The translations under genes and the position numbers were made by a program. From the NCBI RefSeq assembly GCF_000306255.2, contig NZ_AKWY02000006.1, positions 1 through 58,702 of the forward strand: DNA of 58,702 bases, given 5' to 3'. This stretch comes from Leptospira noguchii serovar Panama str. CZ214 (GTDB lineage Bacteria; Spirochaetota; Leptospiria; Leptospirales; Leptospiraceae). Shown here piece by piece: positions 46,313-58,702 of this stretch (position 1 is the first letter of the stretch; each line of letters opens with the position of its first letter). The notes beneath the pieces are model-generated. The model was not told where the DNA came from and ran no database searches. It worked only from the letters and a program-made list of their open reading frames with translations.

Positions 46313-46894
46313 ATGCCTCAGGTTACATCTTTAGCGCCGGATTTTAAGGCAGAAGCCGTCCTTGGAAAAGAAATCAAGGAAATTAAACTTTCAGACTACA
46401 AAGGAAAATGGGTAGTATTGTTTTTTTACCCACTTGATTTTACTTTCGTTTGCCCGACTGAGATTATCGAATACGATAACAAGCTTGCAGAATTCAAAAA
46501 ACTGGGGACCGAAGTATTGGGAGTTTCTGTAGATTCTGCATTTACTCATCTCGCATGGAAAAATACTCCAAAAAAAGAAGGGGGAATTGGCGACGTTAAA
46601 TATCCACTCATTGCAGATCTAACCAAATCTATTTCCAGAGATTATAATGTTTTGACCGAAGGTGGAGTAGCCCTTAGAGGAACGTTTATCATTGATCCCG
46701 CAGGAGTCATTCGTCAAGCGACTATCAATGATCTTCCAGTAGGACGTAATATAGATGAAGCAATTCGTTTAATCAAGGCGTTTCAATTTGTTGAAAAACA
46801 TGGAGAAGTCTGCCCTGCCAATTGGGACGAAGGGAAGAAAACGATGAAAGCAGATCCAGAAAAATCTAAGGATTACTTTGCTGCCGTAAATTGA
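46313..46894 (+). CDS. ahpC: Typical 2-Cys peroxiredoxin (AhpC/TSA family)
   Basis: 193 residues with AAAAGGAGAA before ATG 46313. The peroxidatic Cys lies in [10 protein letters not shown] (about 46-55) and the resolving Cys in HGEVCPANW near 168, with the conserved Arg in [13 protein letters not shown]. It reduces H2O2 and organic peroxides in the cytosol, usually recycled by thioredoxin or AhpF; neither partner is in the window. The gene appears monocistronic. Confidence 0.93.
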   Translation: MPQVTSLAPDFKAEAVLGKEIKEIKLSDYKGKWVVLFFYPLDFTFVCPTEIIEYDNKLAEFKKLGTEVLGVSVDSAFTHLAWKNTPKKEGGIGDVKYPLIADLTKSISRDYNVLTEGGVALRGTFIIDPAGVIRQATINDLPVGRNIDEAIRLIKAFQFVEKHGEVCPANWDEGKKTMKADPEKSKDYFAAVN

Positions 46895-46903
46895 TTTTTT
46901 CCT

Positions 46904-46928
46904 ATCCGCAGACGTAAAGTCTGCGGAT
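46904..46928 (+). terminator. Hairpin after ahpC
   Basis: ATCCGCAGAC / GTCTGCGGAT with a 5-base loop (perfect 10-bp stem) 9 bp past the stop. A T-run precedes but does not follow the stem, so termination on the plus strand would be atypical. Confidence 0.5.
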
Positions 46929-47294
46929 GATGACACAAAACGATTTGAAAGAATCTAAAATCGGAAGGATTAAAAAGTAGTCTTGCCGTTTTGTGTTTTA
47001 GGTCTTAAAATGTAGGAATTCACGCAAAATCAGTTATCGAAAAAACTCAAACTGTAAAGTTGAATGAAGAATGTGGGAGCTACTGCCCTTTTCCTTTCAG
47101 GTTTTGGATAGATTCTTAAAAAGATTCGATTTAGAAGAACGTTTTTTCGATTGTGTAGTCCTAAATTCATTTAATGAATCGTTTGTTTGACCGAGTTGAT
47201 CTTGGAAGAGTTTTGTGGGTACCAAGAGGTGAATTGCGAAAGAGCATTCTTTCACAGATGTTATGGGTTGAACTCAAAAGTGTTATCGTCCAAA

Positions 47295-47423
47295 CTCAGA
47301 TCTCGCTCCCTATGGGTCGCGTTTGAAACTCAGATCTCGCTCCCTATGGGTCGCGTTTGAAACTCAGATCTCGCTCCCTATGGGTCGCGTTTGAAACTCA
47401 GATCTCGCTCCCTATGGGTCGCG
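47295..47423. repeat. 34-bp minisatellite (3.8 units) directly upstream of sufB
   Basis: Units start at 47295, 47329, 47363 and 47397: CTCAGATCTCGCTCCC then TATGGGTCGCGTTTGAAA. The first three are identical and the last is cut after TCGCG. It fits the 34-bp class of Leptospira VNTR loci. It ends 26 bp before the sufB ATG, so it lies in the promoter or 5' leader. The unit resembles the internal R2 module. The remainder of 46,929-47,294 shows no gene. Confidence 0.85.
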
Positions 47424-47449
47424 AGATATGTCTAAAAGAGGGATGAAAA

Positions 47450-48868
<1,419 letters not shown>

Positions 48869-48871
48869 TTA

Positions 48872-48895
48872 AAAATTTAGAGTATTCTAAATTTT
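48872..48895 (+). terminator. AT-only hairpin after sufB
   Basis: AAAATTTAGA / TCTAAATTTT, perfect 10-bp stem with a 4-base loop, 3 bp past the stop. Confidence 0.5.
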
Positions 48896-49064
48896 GAAAT
48901 AATTTTTCAGTTTAGGTCAGAGTCGGAATAGTTCCTTTTATAAAGTTTAGTGACGTGAAAAATTTACATAAAAAATTTTGAATGTTTTTAATTTGAAAAA
49001 AGAAAATTTACAAATTCTGAATTTAAATTTGTGACTCTTGCTTAGACTATAAAATAATGTGTAT

Positions 49065-49205
<141 letters not shown>

Positions 49206-49432
49206 TTGAAATACAAAGTGTTTTGCTTGGAAACAGGGTTTTGTAATAAAAATTTTATATTTAGGAAAACGGATTTTATTTAAATGATCCTATTCTATAG
49301 AAGTTAATAATATTGATAAATTATAAAATTATACTATATTTTGTAAAAGTGTTTGTTAAATTTTTTTTGTTCATTGAAGTGAACAGATAATTTTGTTTTG
49401 TTAATGTTAGATATAAAATTTTCAAAAATCCT

Positions 49433-49525
49433 ACTCATAACTATATAATAAAATACCTAATGTTTTCCATGGAATCAGTGTTTTGTGATAAAATTAACGG
49501 TACTCAATTTTATAGATCAGTAATG
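49433..49525 (-). repeat. Dispersed ~95-bp repeat R3, copy 2 (inverted)
   Basis: Matches the 1774-1873 copy in the opposite orientation (ACTCATAACTATATAATAAA ... ATTTTATAGATCAGTAAT). An R4 copy lies at 49671-49725. The remainder of 48,896-50,336 shows no gene I can support. Confidence 0.6.
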
Positions 49526-50336
49526 TATAAATTTTCTCAAAAGAACAATCAGTAACAAAGCTTATGCGGCCTTCTGAAACGTTGTAGTTTGTTCTTAGTA
49601 TTATTTTTGTAAGATCTGAACAGAGAAAAACGACTGCGTAATAGATTGATTACCTTGAATTTGTGGATGAATCGCCGCTTAAAAGCTAAATTTTAGAAAA
49701 CCTATTGTGTAATTCTCAGGAATATGCTCGTAAATTTTTACTTGAGTTTGGTTTAGAGAAAATAGAAACTTTTACGTTGAATTTTTGGGATTCTAAATAA
49801 GAACTTTGGTTTATCATTTTAAAATCAAAAAACTTAGAATTCTATAGTTTTTAGAAACGATTGTAAATCAATTTGTCCGTTTCTAATTGAGAGTTGATAA
49901 TTTTTGGATTAGGTTACTGGACGCATGAAAAAAATATGATTCTGAGCTTGTTTTAAAACTTAAAATGTGAGTCTCCTATAAAAAACCAACAATTTCAAGT
50001 TGGTATAATTTTTTAAAAACTTTTGTTTCTTTGCAAAATTAACAGTTAATTTTTGGCTCTATTTTTACGTGTCCTAATATTGAGTTTCTAAAAATCTTAA
50101 ATTCTAATTTAAAATGCTTTTTACTTTTTTGCGATTAATTTAACGTGAGTAACATGTCTTTTAAAGTAGTAGTTCTGGGATTATACTTTATACCAAATCT
50201 TAATCGTTTGGAAGGACTAAAAAAAGAGGATTCTTTCTCTCATTCAATTTATTTTTTACTTAAAAATTAACTTTTATGAAACGGAACTAGACTTACCTTA
50301 TTTAAGATTTAATCGTCTTTTATTGTATCCAGACTT

Positions 50337-53300
50337 ATGAATGCATTGGATTCAAATCTATTCAACTCCGAATTTTTTAGACAGATCTTCGAAACCAGTC
50401 GAGATGGAATTGTGATCGCAAATTTAGACGGTTCCTTTTTGAAAGCGAATTCGGCTTTTCAAACTTTAACCGGTTATTCATTGGAAGAACTTAAAAAAAA
50501 TACCCTTTGGTCTTTATTTCCTTTGGATTGGGATCCTTCCCAAAGAAAAATCTTTCATGAAAATCTTTTCTCGATCGGTTATTCTCAAGAGTTCGAAAAA
50601 GAATACATTCGTAAAGATGGAAAAAACATTTCAATTTCTATACGGATGTATTTGATTCGAGACGAATCTAAAAATCCCATCTCGTTTTGGGGAATGATCA
50701 GAGATATTTCCGAACAAAAACACAACGAAGAAGCTCATAAACAACTCTACGAAGAAATTAAAGAAGGTTGGGAGGCACTTCGAAGAATTTTCGTTTTGAA
50801 TCCGTTTCCAATGTCTATTTCGGAAATTGATACCGGAAAACTTTTAGAAGTGAACCGTAAATTTGCGGAACAAATTGAATATGAACCGGATAAACTCATC
50901 GGAAAAACAATGACCGAGTTAGGAGTCTGGTTTTCCGACCATGTTAGAGAAGCGATTTTTGGAGTTATAAGGCGGGACGGTTTTGTAGATAGTATTGAAA
51001 TGCCTTTTCGAACTACAACTGGTAACGAATTTTGGGGGCTTTTTTCCGCTCAACCTATCGAATACATGGGAAAAGCCGCTCTTTTAAGTATCACGGTTCC
51101 AATGACTGACAGGATCAAAGAAGAAAGAGAAAAACAAAGATTACTGGACGAGGTTCGTGAAAAAGAGGAAATTCTGAGCCAGATTTTTCGTCTGAATCCT
51201 TCTGCAATTACATTATCAAAATTGAATGGAACCTTGTTGGAAGTAAACGATCGCTTTTTAGAATATACTGGAAAATCCAAAGAGGACGTAATTTTTAAGT
51301 CCGCAATTGATTTAGGAATTTATGATAATCTAAAAGACCGAGAAAAAATAATTGAATTACTTCAAAGAGACGGAGTCGTTAGCAATCTTGAGATAGGAAT
51401 GAAAACAGCTGACGGAAGTATTAGGCCCATTCTTTTTTCGGCTCGATTTGTGGAATCGTTTGGGGAAAAAAAAATTTTAGCGATTGGTCATGATATTACG
51501 GAGATCAAAGAGTATGCGAAAGAGTTGGAAAGTTTAGCGAACGAATTGGTAAGAAGTAAGGATTTGTTTCAGAAATTATTCCAACTAACTCCTTCTGCTC
51601 TTGTTGTCACTGATTGGGAAAATCGTACAATCACGGATGTAAATGAACGATTTTTAGAAATGGCTAAAATGAATCGAGAAGATGTAATCGGCAAAACTAC
51701 TCCTGAAATTCATATCTGGGATATGGTTCCGAATTTTAGAATGGAAGTTTATGAACTTCTTTCTCAAAAAAAAGAAGTCAAAAATTTAGAATCAGCGTAT
51801 CTTGCTTCCGACGGAATTGTAGTTCCGATCTTTTATTCCGCGAGAATTATTGAACTAGACGGAAGAAAACAAGTGATTTCTTTGGCGACGGATATTACCG
51901 AAAAGAAAAGATCCGAAGAGGAAAGAAAAAAACTCTATGAAGAACTTCGTCTTAGCAAAGATCTTTTTGAAATGATCTTTGAAATGAATCCGGATACGAT
52001 TACGCTCAACGATCTTCAAAATGGAAGATATATTCAAGTAAACGAACATTTTTCGGAAATGTTAGAATATTCTAAAGAAGAAGTAATAGGTAAAATTCCA
52101 TTGGAACTTGGAATCTGGAACAGCCGTAAAGACAGAGAAAAGGTGATGGAGATTTTAGCAAAAGACGGAATTGTAAGAGATTATGAAGTTCAGTTCAGAA
52201 AGAAAAGTGGGGAGGTAGTGGATACTCTACTTTCTGCTAAACACTTAAACATAGGGGACAACCGGATCACGATCGCAATTGCAAGAGATATTACTCAAAA
52301 AAAAATCGCCATCAAAGAAAAAGAAGAACAATCCAAGCGGATCACCTTACACGCGCAGGCGCTTATGGAAATTGCGACCGATCCAGAATTTGTGTCGGGT
52401 AATTTGGAATTAGGAGCCAAAAAAATAGTAATTATGGCTTCGGAAGTTACCGATTGTGATCGAGCTTCTATTTGGATGTTTGATAAAGATGACCCAAATA
52501 CGTTAACTCTTGTTGTAGGTTGGGATCGGAAGACACAGACTAATTTAGAAAAAACGAATATGTCTCTCACGAATTATCCTAAATATTTTCAAGCTATTCG
52601 AAAGGATCGTTTTGTAGACGCTTCGGACGCGATTCACGATCCTAGGACTTCCGAGTTTGCAGACGTCTATAGTATACCTCTGGGAATTAGTTCTTTGTTA
52701 GACGCTCCTTTTTTTCTTAGAGGTAAAATCAAAGGAGTCGTTTGTTTAGAACACGGCGGGGAACTTAGAAGTTGGAGAGGGTACGAAAAACAATTTGTAG
52801 TCACGATTGCAGAACAAGTTACTCAACTTCTTTTAAATGCGGAAAGAAAAGAAGCCAAAGAGGAACTGGAAAAGGCGGTAAGAATCAGGACTTCAGAATT
52901 GGCGGAAGCTCTTGAAAATCTTCAAAAAACTCAGGAACAATTGATTCACTCTGAAAAGATGGCGGCGTTAGGACAACTCGTTGCGGGGATTGCGCATGAA
53001 ATTAACAATCCGTTAGGCGCCATTTCTGCTCTAAGCGGAGAATTGAGAGCCTATTTAAATTCATCCGCCGAAAGGATGGAAAAATTGGGTCACGATTTTT
53101 CAAATGTAAGTACAGAGTTTGTTCATAATCTTTCTGAGTTGATTCGCAAAGGAATTGAAAGTAAGGAAAGTATTCTTTCCAGAGAAAATAAAAAGGCTGC
53201 TTTAAATTCGATAAAGGCGAAATTGAAAAGCTTAGGTTATGAAAACGCACATGATCTTGCTGATAGACTTTTGGACTATGGACTTCCTTCCGCTTTGGAA

Positions 53301-53912
53301 GATTTTCCTTCCTTGTTTTTGGATCCTAAATATTATCCTTTAATTAAGTTCGCTTTAGAAGAAATTCATACGTATAAAAATATTTTATCGATTCGATTGG
53401 CTGTAGATAGGACTTCTAAAATCGTTTACGCTTTGAAAAGTTATGCTCATATTGATACGGAAGAAAATAGAGGAAAAGTTCTTACGGATCTCGCGGAAAA
53501 CATTGAAACCGTTTTAACAATTTATCATAACAAAATCAAAGGTGGCGTTGATGTAGAATTAGACTTTCCGGTTCGTCCTATGATCGCGGCGTATCCGGAC
53601 GATCTGGTTCAAGTTTGGACAAATCTAATATACAATTCTTTGCAAGCGATGCATTTTAAAGGAAAAATTAAGATTTCGATCCAAGATCAAAAAGAAGAAG
53701 TTCGGGTTTCCATTCAAGATAACGGCCCAGGAATTCCTAAAGAAGTGAGAGAAAAGATCTTTAATCCTTTTTTTACTACAAAGGGTCCGGGAGAAGGAAG
53801 TGGTTTAGGTTTGGACATTTCCAGACGAATCATAAAAAAACATGAAGGAAGAATCGAGTTAGAATCCGAGCCTGGTAAAACGATTTTCCACGTTTTTCTT
53901 CCTAAGGAATGA
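50337..53912 (+). CDS. Large multi-PAS/GAF soluble sensor histidine kinase
   Basis: 1,191 residues, no membrane segments. Five PAS domains lie near 10-130, 150-265, 285-400, 410-530 and 545-660, the middle ones related to each other ([34 protein letters not shown]). A GAF domain covers about 690-840 ([16 protein letters not shown]). The H-box [21 protein letters not shown] is at ~875-895, followed by an unusually long helical insert of ~150 residues before the rest of HisKA. The ATPase has N-box [16 protein letters not shown] and [12 protein letters not shown]. No response regulator is adjacent, so it is an orphan kinase. The signal is unknown. Confidence 0.9.
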   Translation: MNALDSNLFNSEFFRQIFETSRDGIVIANLDGSFLKANSAFQTLTGYSLEELKKNTLWSLFPLDWDPSQRKIFHENLFSIGYSQEFEKEYIRKDGKNISISIRMYLIRDESKNPISFWGMIRDISEQKHNEEAHKQLYEEIKEGWEALRRIFVLNPFPMSISEIDTGKLLEVNRKFAEQIEYEPDKLIGKTMTELGVWFSDHVREAIFGVIRRDGFVDSIEMPFRTTTGNEFWGLFSAQPIEYMGKAALLSITVPMTDRIKEEREKQRLLDEVREKEEILSQIFRLNPSAITLSKLNGTLLEVNDRFLEYTGKSKEDVIFKSAIDLGIYDNLKDREKIIELLQRDGVVSNLEIGMKTADGSIRPILFSARFVESFGEKKILAIGHDITEIKEYAKELESLANELVRSKDLFQKLFQLTPSALVVTDWENRTITDVNERFLEMAKMNREDVIGKTTPEIHIWDMVPNFRMEVYELLSQKKEVKNLESAYLASDGIVVPIFYSARIIELDGRKQVISLATDITEKKRSEEERKKLYEELRLSKDLFEMIFEMNPDTITLNDLQNGRYIQVNEHFSEMLEYSKEEVIGKIPLELGIWNSRKDREKVMEILAKDGIVRDYEVQFRKKSGEVVDTLLSAKHLNIGDNRITIAIARDITQKKIAIKEKEEQSKRITLHAQALMEIATDPEFVSGNLELGAKKIVIMASEVTDCDRASIWMFDKDDPNTLTLVVGWDRKTQTNLEKTNMSLTNYPKYFQAIRKDRFVDASDAIHDPRTSEFADVYSIPLGISSLLDAPFFLRGKIKGVVCLEHGGELRSWRGYEKQFVVTIAEQVTQLLLNAERKEAKEELEKAVRIRTSELAEALENLQKTQEQLIHSEKMAALGQLVAGIAHEINNPLGAISALSGELRAYLNSSAERMEKLGHDFSNVSTEFVHNLSELIRKGIESKESILSRENKKAALNSIKAKLKSLGYENAHDLADRLLDYGLPSALEDFPSLFLDPKYYPLIKFALEEIHTYKNILSIRLAVDRTSKIVYALKSYAHIDTEENRGKVLTDLAENIETVLTIYHNKIKGGVDVELDFPVRPMIAAYPDDLVQVWTNLIYNSLQAMHFKGKIKISIQDQKEEVRVSIQDNGPGIPKEVREKIFNPFFTTKGPGEGSGLGLDISRRIIKKHEGRIELESEPGKTIFHVFLPKE

Positions 53913-54015
53913 TTTTGATTGGTTCTGATTCTATTTTTTAAACAGTCCTATGAAGAACTCATACAGAAATTTAAAAAGAAAAAAGTAGATTTAAAATACG
54001 ATCCATTTGTCTAAG

Positions 54016-54045
54016 AGGCGTAATTTGTGGGAACTACCACGTTTT
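54016..54045. repeat. Single diverged unit related to the 46-bp minisatellite
   Basis: The word AATTTGTGGGAACTACCACG is a diverged half-unit. The rest of 53,913-54,351 shows no gene. Confidence 0.3.
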
Positions 54046-54351
54046 ATAAAAAGATTTAAGATGAATTTGTAAAAATATAGAAGTTTTACGGATTGTTTCT
54101 ATTTCGAAATTGTTGGCCTTTTAAAATTTTAACCTTTGGAGTATCATTTTCATAAGTATTTGTGATAAGTAAAAAACCAACTTAGAAATAATTTGAACAT
54201 TCACTTTATTGAAGGAAACTTTTATAAAATTGAAAGTAAGTCTATATTTCTGCATAAAATTAAGGTTTTATAATTGTCATTAATTGAGAAAATTAGTTTA
54301 TAAAGATTTTCTTAAATAAAATTATGACTCGTTTCTACTTGAAGACTTATT

Positions 54352-54617
54352 TAACGTAAATTCGAAGTAAGAAAAATTAGGCGAATCCGGCTGTTTATGC
54401 AGCCGGACCGGGCTCTCAGCTCTGGCCAAGTTATTGTGAAATTCCAGAATCAGATTCAATTTTTATAAAATACCAATAACTTGATCCCACAACGCGACCC
54501 ATAGGAAAGCGTTGTGCTGAGTTTCCAACGCGACCTGTCGAACGACCCATGGGGAGTGAGACGCTGAGTTTGAGAGGCGTTGTGCTGAGTTTTTTCGCAT
54601 TGATCCTTTCGCGTTAA
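54352..54617 (-). repeat. Dispersed structured element R2, copy 4
   Basis: Minus orientation: CGCGAAAGGATCAATGCG at the left end (near 54610), about three internal modules (CCCATAGGAAAGCGTTGTGC, CCCATGGGGAGTGAGACGCT and GGCGTTGTGCTGAG), stem strands 54427-54436 and 54474-54483 (CAAGTTATTG/CAATAACTTG), GC hairpin CCGGCT/AGCCGG at 54387-54406, and outer end TAACG near 54352. It fills most of the spacer before the TPR gene. Confidence 0.75.
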
Positions 54618-54712
54618 TTCATGTTATTTAGAAGTCTAAAAAAGATTATTTTTGGAAATTTTTTATTGAATAAAAAGTTGAATTTTAAAAAAATTCGGTT
54701 TCTCTTATTTGA

Positions 54713-55567
54713 ATGATAAATAGAGTTCTCGGTTTATTTTTAATCATAGGGATTATAATTTTTGTACTGAATTTTTTTTCTACTTCCGGTAAAAATGAAG
54801 ATCAGTATCATTCAGAAGGGTCCTCCCGCATTCAATCTGTTGTGACTTTAATTCGAGAGTTTTTGTGGGGAAAGTTTTCCGATTTGAACTCGGCTGCGCC
54901 AATAACTACAGCTGAAAATCCTCAAGAAATTTTTAAACGGGCTTATCGTGCCAACGAAAAAGGAGATTATCTCAATGCAATTGAAGAATATTCTAATTAT
55001 CTAAAGTTAGTTCCTAACGACACATCCGCTTACTACAATCGAGGTTTGGTTTATTATACTTTAAAACGATACAATCATGCCGTAAGAGATTTTGAAAAGG
55101 CAGTGGAAATTGATCCAAGTAAGACGCATGCGTTTTTATACAAAGGTTACACATACGAGATGCTTAATGACTGTAGACAAGCGGTTGAGGATTTTGAAAA
55201 AGCGATTTCTCTGGGAGAAAATAAAAACGCAGAACTTTACGGTCATAAGGCACGTTGTGAGAATCGCAGCAAAAATTACGAAGAGGGACTTGAAGATGCT
55301 CTGAAAGCTTTGAATATTGATAAAAAACACACATATGCTTTTTTTGAATTGGCTTACGCTCAATACGGTTTAAAAAAATATTCGGATTCTGTTGAAAGTT
55401 ATACGAAAGTTTTACAACTCAGTCCGAACGATGGGGTAGCTTTTCACAATAGAGGACTTGCATTGGTTTTTTTAAATAAAATTCCTTTGGCTTGTAAGGA
55501 TTTTCAAAGATCTTGGGAAATAGGTTATTTAGATTCTAAAAAAAGAATAGATGAATATTGCAAGTGA
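54713..55567 (+). CDS. Membrane-anchored TPR protein
   Basis: 284 residues. One N-terminal membrane anchor (VLGLFLIIGIIIFVLNFF) is followed by a polar linker and five or six tetratricopeptide repeats from about residue 80 (FKRAYRANEKGDYLNAIEEY, SAYYNRGLVYYTLKRYNHAV, AFLYKGYTYEMLNDCRQAV, LYGHKARCENRSKNYEEGL, AFFELAYAQYGLKKYSDSV, AFHNRGLALVFLNKIPLACK). TPRs mediate protein contacts, here probably in the periplasm. It is monocistronic and the partner is unknown. Confidence 0.85.
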   Translation: MINRVLGLFLIIGIIIFVLNFFSTSGKNEDQYHSEGSSRIQSVVTLIREFLWGKFSDLNSAAPITTAENPQEIFKRAYRANEKGDYLNAIEEYSNYLKLVPNDTSAYYNRGLVYYTLKRYNHAVRDFEKAVEIDPSKTHAFLYKGYTYEMLNDCRQAVEDFEKAISLGENKNAELYGHKARCENRSKNYEEGLEDALKALNIDKKHTYAFFELAYAQYGLKKYSDSVESYTKVLQLSPNDGVAFHNRGLALVFLNKIPLACKDFQRSWEIGYLDSKKRIDEYCK

Positions 55568-55600
55568 CCTCTATAGGAGATTTTTCGTTTTTTATTAAAT

Positions 55601-55703
55601 TAGAGTTGTTGAAAAATTCCATAGTGACGATTAACAAAACTATTTCAATCTACCGTTTCCATAAAACAAAAGCAGACAGAGAATTCATTTTTAAACAACT
55701 CTA
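55601..55703 (-). repeat. Palindromic MITE, copy 7 (103 bp)
   Basis: TAGAGTTGTTGAAAAATTCC ... TTTTTAAACAACTCTA with the internal block inverted, as in copy 1. A diverged minisatellite-like word lies near 55912-55955 in the spacer to 55966. Confidence 0.8.
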
Positions 55704-55966
55704 TTGAATATCTTCAGTTTTTATTGCAACGTCTTATCTTATAACAAAATATTGGATATTTTGTTATATCCTCTGAGCAATAAATAGTTTTTCAAAATAT
55801 TTTTATATTATAAATACTTAATATTTTTAAATATTTGTTTTTATTAGTTTTGCGGAAACATTACGTTTGCGCGGCTCGGTATTTTGATTTGTAGTTTTTT
55901 ATAAAAAATGGAATGTGGAAATTCTTACAAGTTGAGAATTTTACAGATTGGTTCTAAAAATGTTCT

Positions 55967-57532
55967 TTATTTAGAAGTTTTCGCTTTGAGATTCAAACGC
56001 AGTAAACCGAAACGTTCTGTCTTTTGAACCCAGCGCAACTTTCCTATTTGAACGTCTGAGTCGATTCGTTCTAAAATTTTTTCAGAACTCAAATACGGAG
56101 AATTGTATTTACGATCTATAACGATCCATTCCTTCCATTTTCGATTTTCACGAATTGGATAAACCGAATTTTTTAAAGAGATAAACGGAGAAAGATGAAA
56201 TCCCGCAGAAACGGAATCAGCCGGTGGAATTTGTATTAAGATTGTTTTTAATTCTTCAACTTGATTGGGTTTAGGTTCAAATACGATCGGATATTCCGTT
56301 TCTTTGAAGTTTCTATAAATCGAAACAGAAAATGTGAATATTAAAACGAGTAGTAACTTTTGATCTTTAGGAAAAGTATGTAAGAATTTCGTTTTGGAGT
56401 TATGGATATAATTATGAATCCAATTTGTTCCTGTTTTTAAAAATAGAATCAGGAATGGAATTAAAGGATAAATGTAATAACTATATAAATCCCTAACCCA
56501 AGGATGAATTGATAGTCTAAACACAGAATACAATCCTAGAAATGGGAATAAAATCCAACCTCCTGTCAAATTCCAGAATCCCCATTCTAAACTTAGATCC
56601 CTGATTCCTTTCCAATATTGGAACATATATTCTGGATTTTGAATGTATTTAAGAATTGAAAAAAACGGATCTTGTCCCCAGTATTCTTTCCAATTTCTTT
56701 CCGCTGAATTCCCGGCCAATTTGTTTAAAAAAGGAAATATAATAAAATAATAAAAAACGCATATGCTGAAAACGAAAATCCATTCTTTTTTTCTTTTGTT
56801 TTCTATAAAAATTAAAACGAACGATAAGGCGCTTAGATAAATTGAAAGATCTTCCTTAATTCCTAAAAATAAACAAAGGGTTGATAATAGAATCCACGTT
56901 TTTTGTTTTTGAATTCCGATCAGTAAACATAAAAAAAGGAACGGAACTAATACTTCAAAATGTAGAGAATGATTCAATCTATAAAAACTGGATGACCCGG
57001 ACCAGAGTAAGCTTGCACAAAGAGATAATTCTTTGGAAATTGAACATTTTCTTAAATAATAATATAAAAGTGGAATTGTAGCTGAAGCGAAAAAAAATAT
57101 TCCGATTCCAAACCCTAATTCGGAACCAAATAAAATCGGAAATGGAGCCAAAAGTAAAATTCCAGGAGTCATGTGATGAGAAAGAAAGTTTGCGTTTTCA
57201 TCTGAGCCGTAATACTGAGTTTGAAAAAAATTTCCATCCATTACCGGAAGGATCATTCTGAGTTGAGCAGTATAATCTAAATCTCCTAAGAAAAAAGAAT
57301 CTAACGCGGTTTTTGTATAAAAAATTCCTTCTGCAAAAACAAGTAACGTCCAATATAAAATGAAAAAACGAGGTGAAATAAATTTTTTATTTTGTTTTTG
57401 TATCCAAAAAAGAATCGAACTACAAAAAAGAATTCCTATTAAAATCAACCCTCCGATTCCCTTACTTCCGATTTGATATTGAATAGGAAGATAAAGTATA
57501 AAAAAAGGTAATAGATAAAAATAGGATTTCAT
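55967..57532 (-). CDS. DUF2079 multi-pass membrane protein
   Basis: 521 residues with about ten hydrophobic segments. The DUF2079 pattern is visible: a polar loop with [20 protein letters not shown] and [39 protein letters not shown], then [20 protein letters not shown] and [15 protein letters not shown] with conserved His, Lys and Glu. The family resembles GT-C glycosyltransferases, with a soluble C-terminal domain ([22 protein letters not shown]). The role is unknown; inner membrane. It is monocistronic. Confidence 0.75.
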   Translation of the reverse strand: MKSYFYLLPFFILYLPIQYQIGSKGIGGLILIGILFCSSILFWIQKQNKKFISPRFFILYWTLLVFAEGIFYTKTALDSFFLGDLDYTAQLRMILPVMDGNFFQTQYYGSDENANFLSHHMTPGILLLAPFPILFGSELGFGIGIFFFASATIPLLYYYLRKCSISKELSLCASLLWSGSSSFYRLNHSLHFEVLVPFLFLCLLIGIQKQKTWILLSTLCLFLGIKEDLSIYLSALSFVLIFIENKRKKEWIFVFSICVFYYFIIFPFLNKLAGNSAERNWKEYWGQDPFFSILKYIQNPEYMFQYWKGIRDLSLEWGFWNLTGGWILFPFLGLYSVFRLSIHPWVRDLYSYYIYPLIPFLILFLKTGTNWIHNYIHNSKTKFLHTFPKDQKLLLVLIFTFSVSIYRNFKETEYPIVFEPKPNQVEELKTILIQIPPADSVSAGFHLSPFISLKNSVYPIRENRKWKEWIVIDRKYNSPYLSSEKILERIDSDVQIGKLRWVQKTERFGLLRLNLKAKTSK

Positions 57533-57831
57533 TTGATTCAGAGTTTGTTTTAGTTTTTTTGCTATTGATTTCTATAAAAATTAATACTGCGAATTTATAT
57601 TACAAAGTTTTATTTTAACGCAAAGATCGAGTGTTCTATTATATAGTTATGAGTAAAAAGACGTATAAATATGTTTTTCAAAATGAATGATAGATTTTTA
57701 CAAAAATGTAAAAGTTTTTACAGATTGTATTATTTTTAGAATTTAATGTATATAAAGTCACTTTAAATTTTTATTTAACAAAAATGTTTGTTCTGAGCAA
57801 CTTACTGACATTTGCATAATATATCACCAAT

Positions 57832-58702
<871 letters not shown>

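Noticed and set aside
46904..46928. A peroxide-responsive (PerR) operator at the ahpC end
   Set aside because: It is downstream of the gene and GC-rich, unlike a PerR box; it reads better as a 3' hairpin.

Overview
The window looks like chromosome of a pathogenic Leptospira, most likely the L. interrogans / L. kirschneri / L. noguchii group. The DNA is AT-rich with long gene-poor spacers. It carries an IS1500-type IS3 element, a leucine-rich-repeat protein with the EIGNLKNL repeat typical of pathogenic leptospires, a DUF1565 surface lipoprotein, many signal-transduction genes and several families of short dispersed repeats. No taxonomic search could be run, so the species is an inference.

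Layout. 1-4,600 is accessory: an intact IS3/IS1500 element inserted in a transposase remnant, a PhzF-like gene, an IS1500 scar, and a two-gene pair (one member DUF1963/YwqG-like) that may be orphan immunity genes. 4,700-10,350 holds a methyltransferase, a degenerate-GGDEF membrane protein coupled to a CheX-like protein, an alpha/beta hydrolase and a frameshifted fapA. 10,800-19,200 holds mtnA, a rhomboid protease, a rhodanese plus LRR lipoprotein pair, a CitE-like lyase and an atypical ornithine-carbamoyltransferase-family gene. 20,100-31,400 is a signalling block: two split-barrel flavoproteins with a GAF-class III cyclase, a 46-bp minisatellite, then a run of a cyclic-nucleotide-binding patatin, a PAS/GAF histidine kinase, an Rcp-like regulator, a hybrid kinase and a REC-EAL phosphodiesterase. 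31,400-41,400 holds conserved hypotheticals, DoxX, the DUF1565 lipoprotein, tRNA-Leu(CAA) with three decayed tail copies, a thioesterase, a frameshifted repeat-rich protein, and a cytochrome-like lipoprotein/YceI/DUF5777 operon. 43,000-58,702 holds an MCP, an LRR protein, AhpC, SufB behind a 34-bp minisatellite, a giant multi-PAS kinase, a TPR protein, a DUF2079 membrane protein and a frameshifted IS630 transposase that runs off the edge.

The genes suggest linked second-messenger circuits. The GAF cyclase could make cAMP, the CNB-patatin could read it, and the REC-EAL protein should degrade c-di-GMP under control of the kinases encoded beside it. The degenerate GGDEF and CheX-like pair may be a further input. 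These links are inferred from domain content and gene order.

The most unusual material is non-coding. (1) A 140-360 bp dispersed element (here 'R2') has four full copies and at least two partial ones. It has conserved ends, a GC hairpin and a long-range stem whose two strands differ between copies yet still pair, which argues for a selected structure. Its internal module is amplified as the 34-bp minisatellite in front of sufB. (2) Seven copies of a ~100 bp palindromic, TA-ended MITE are present with no parent transposase in view. (3) Three tandem decayed copies of the 3' half of tRNA-Leu sit directly downstream of the gene. (4) A 46-bp minisatellite has scattered single-unit relatives. Three genes (fapA, the GSPAS-repeat gene, the IS630 transposase) carry single-base frameshifts that could be real or assembly errors.
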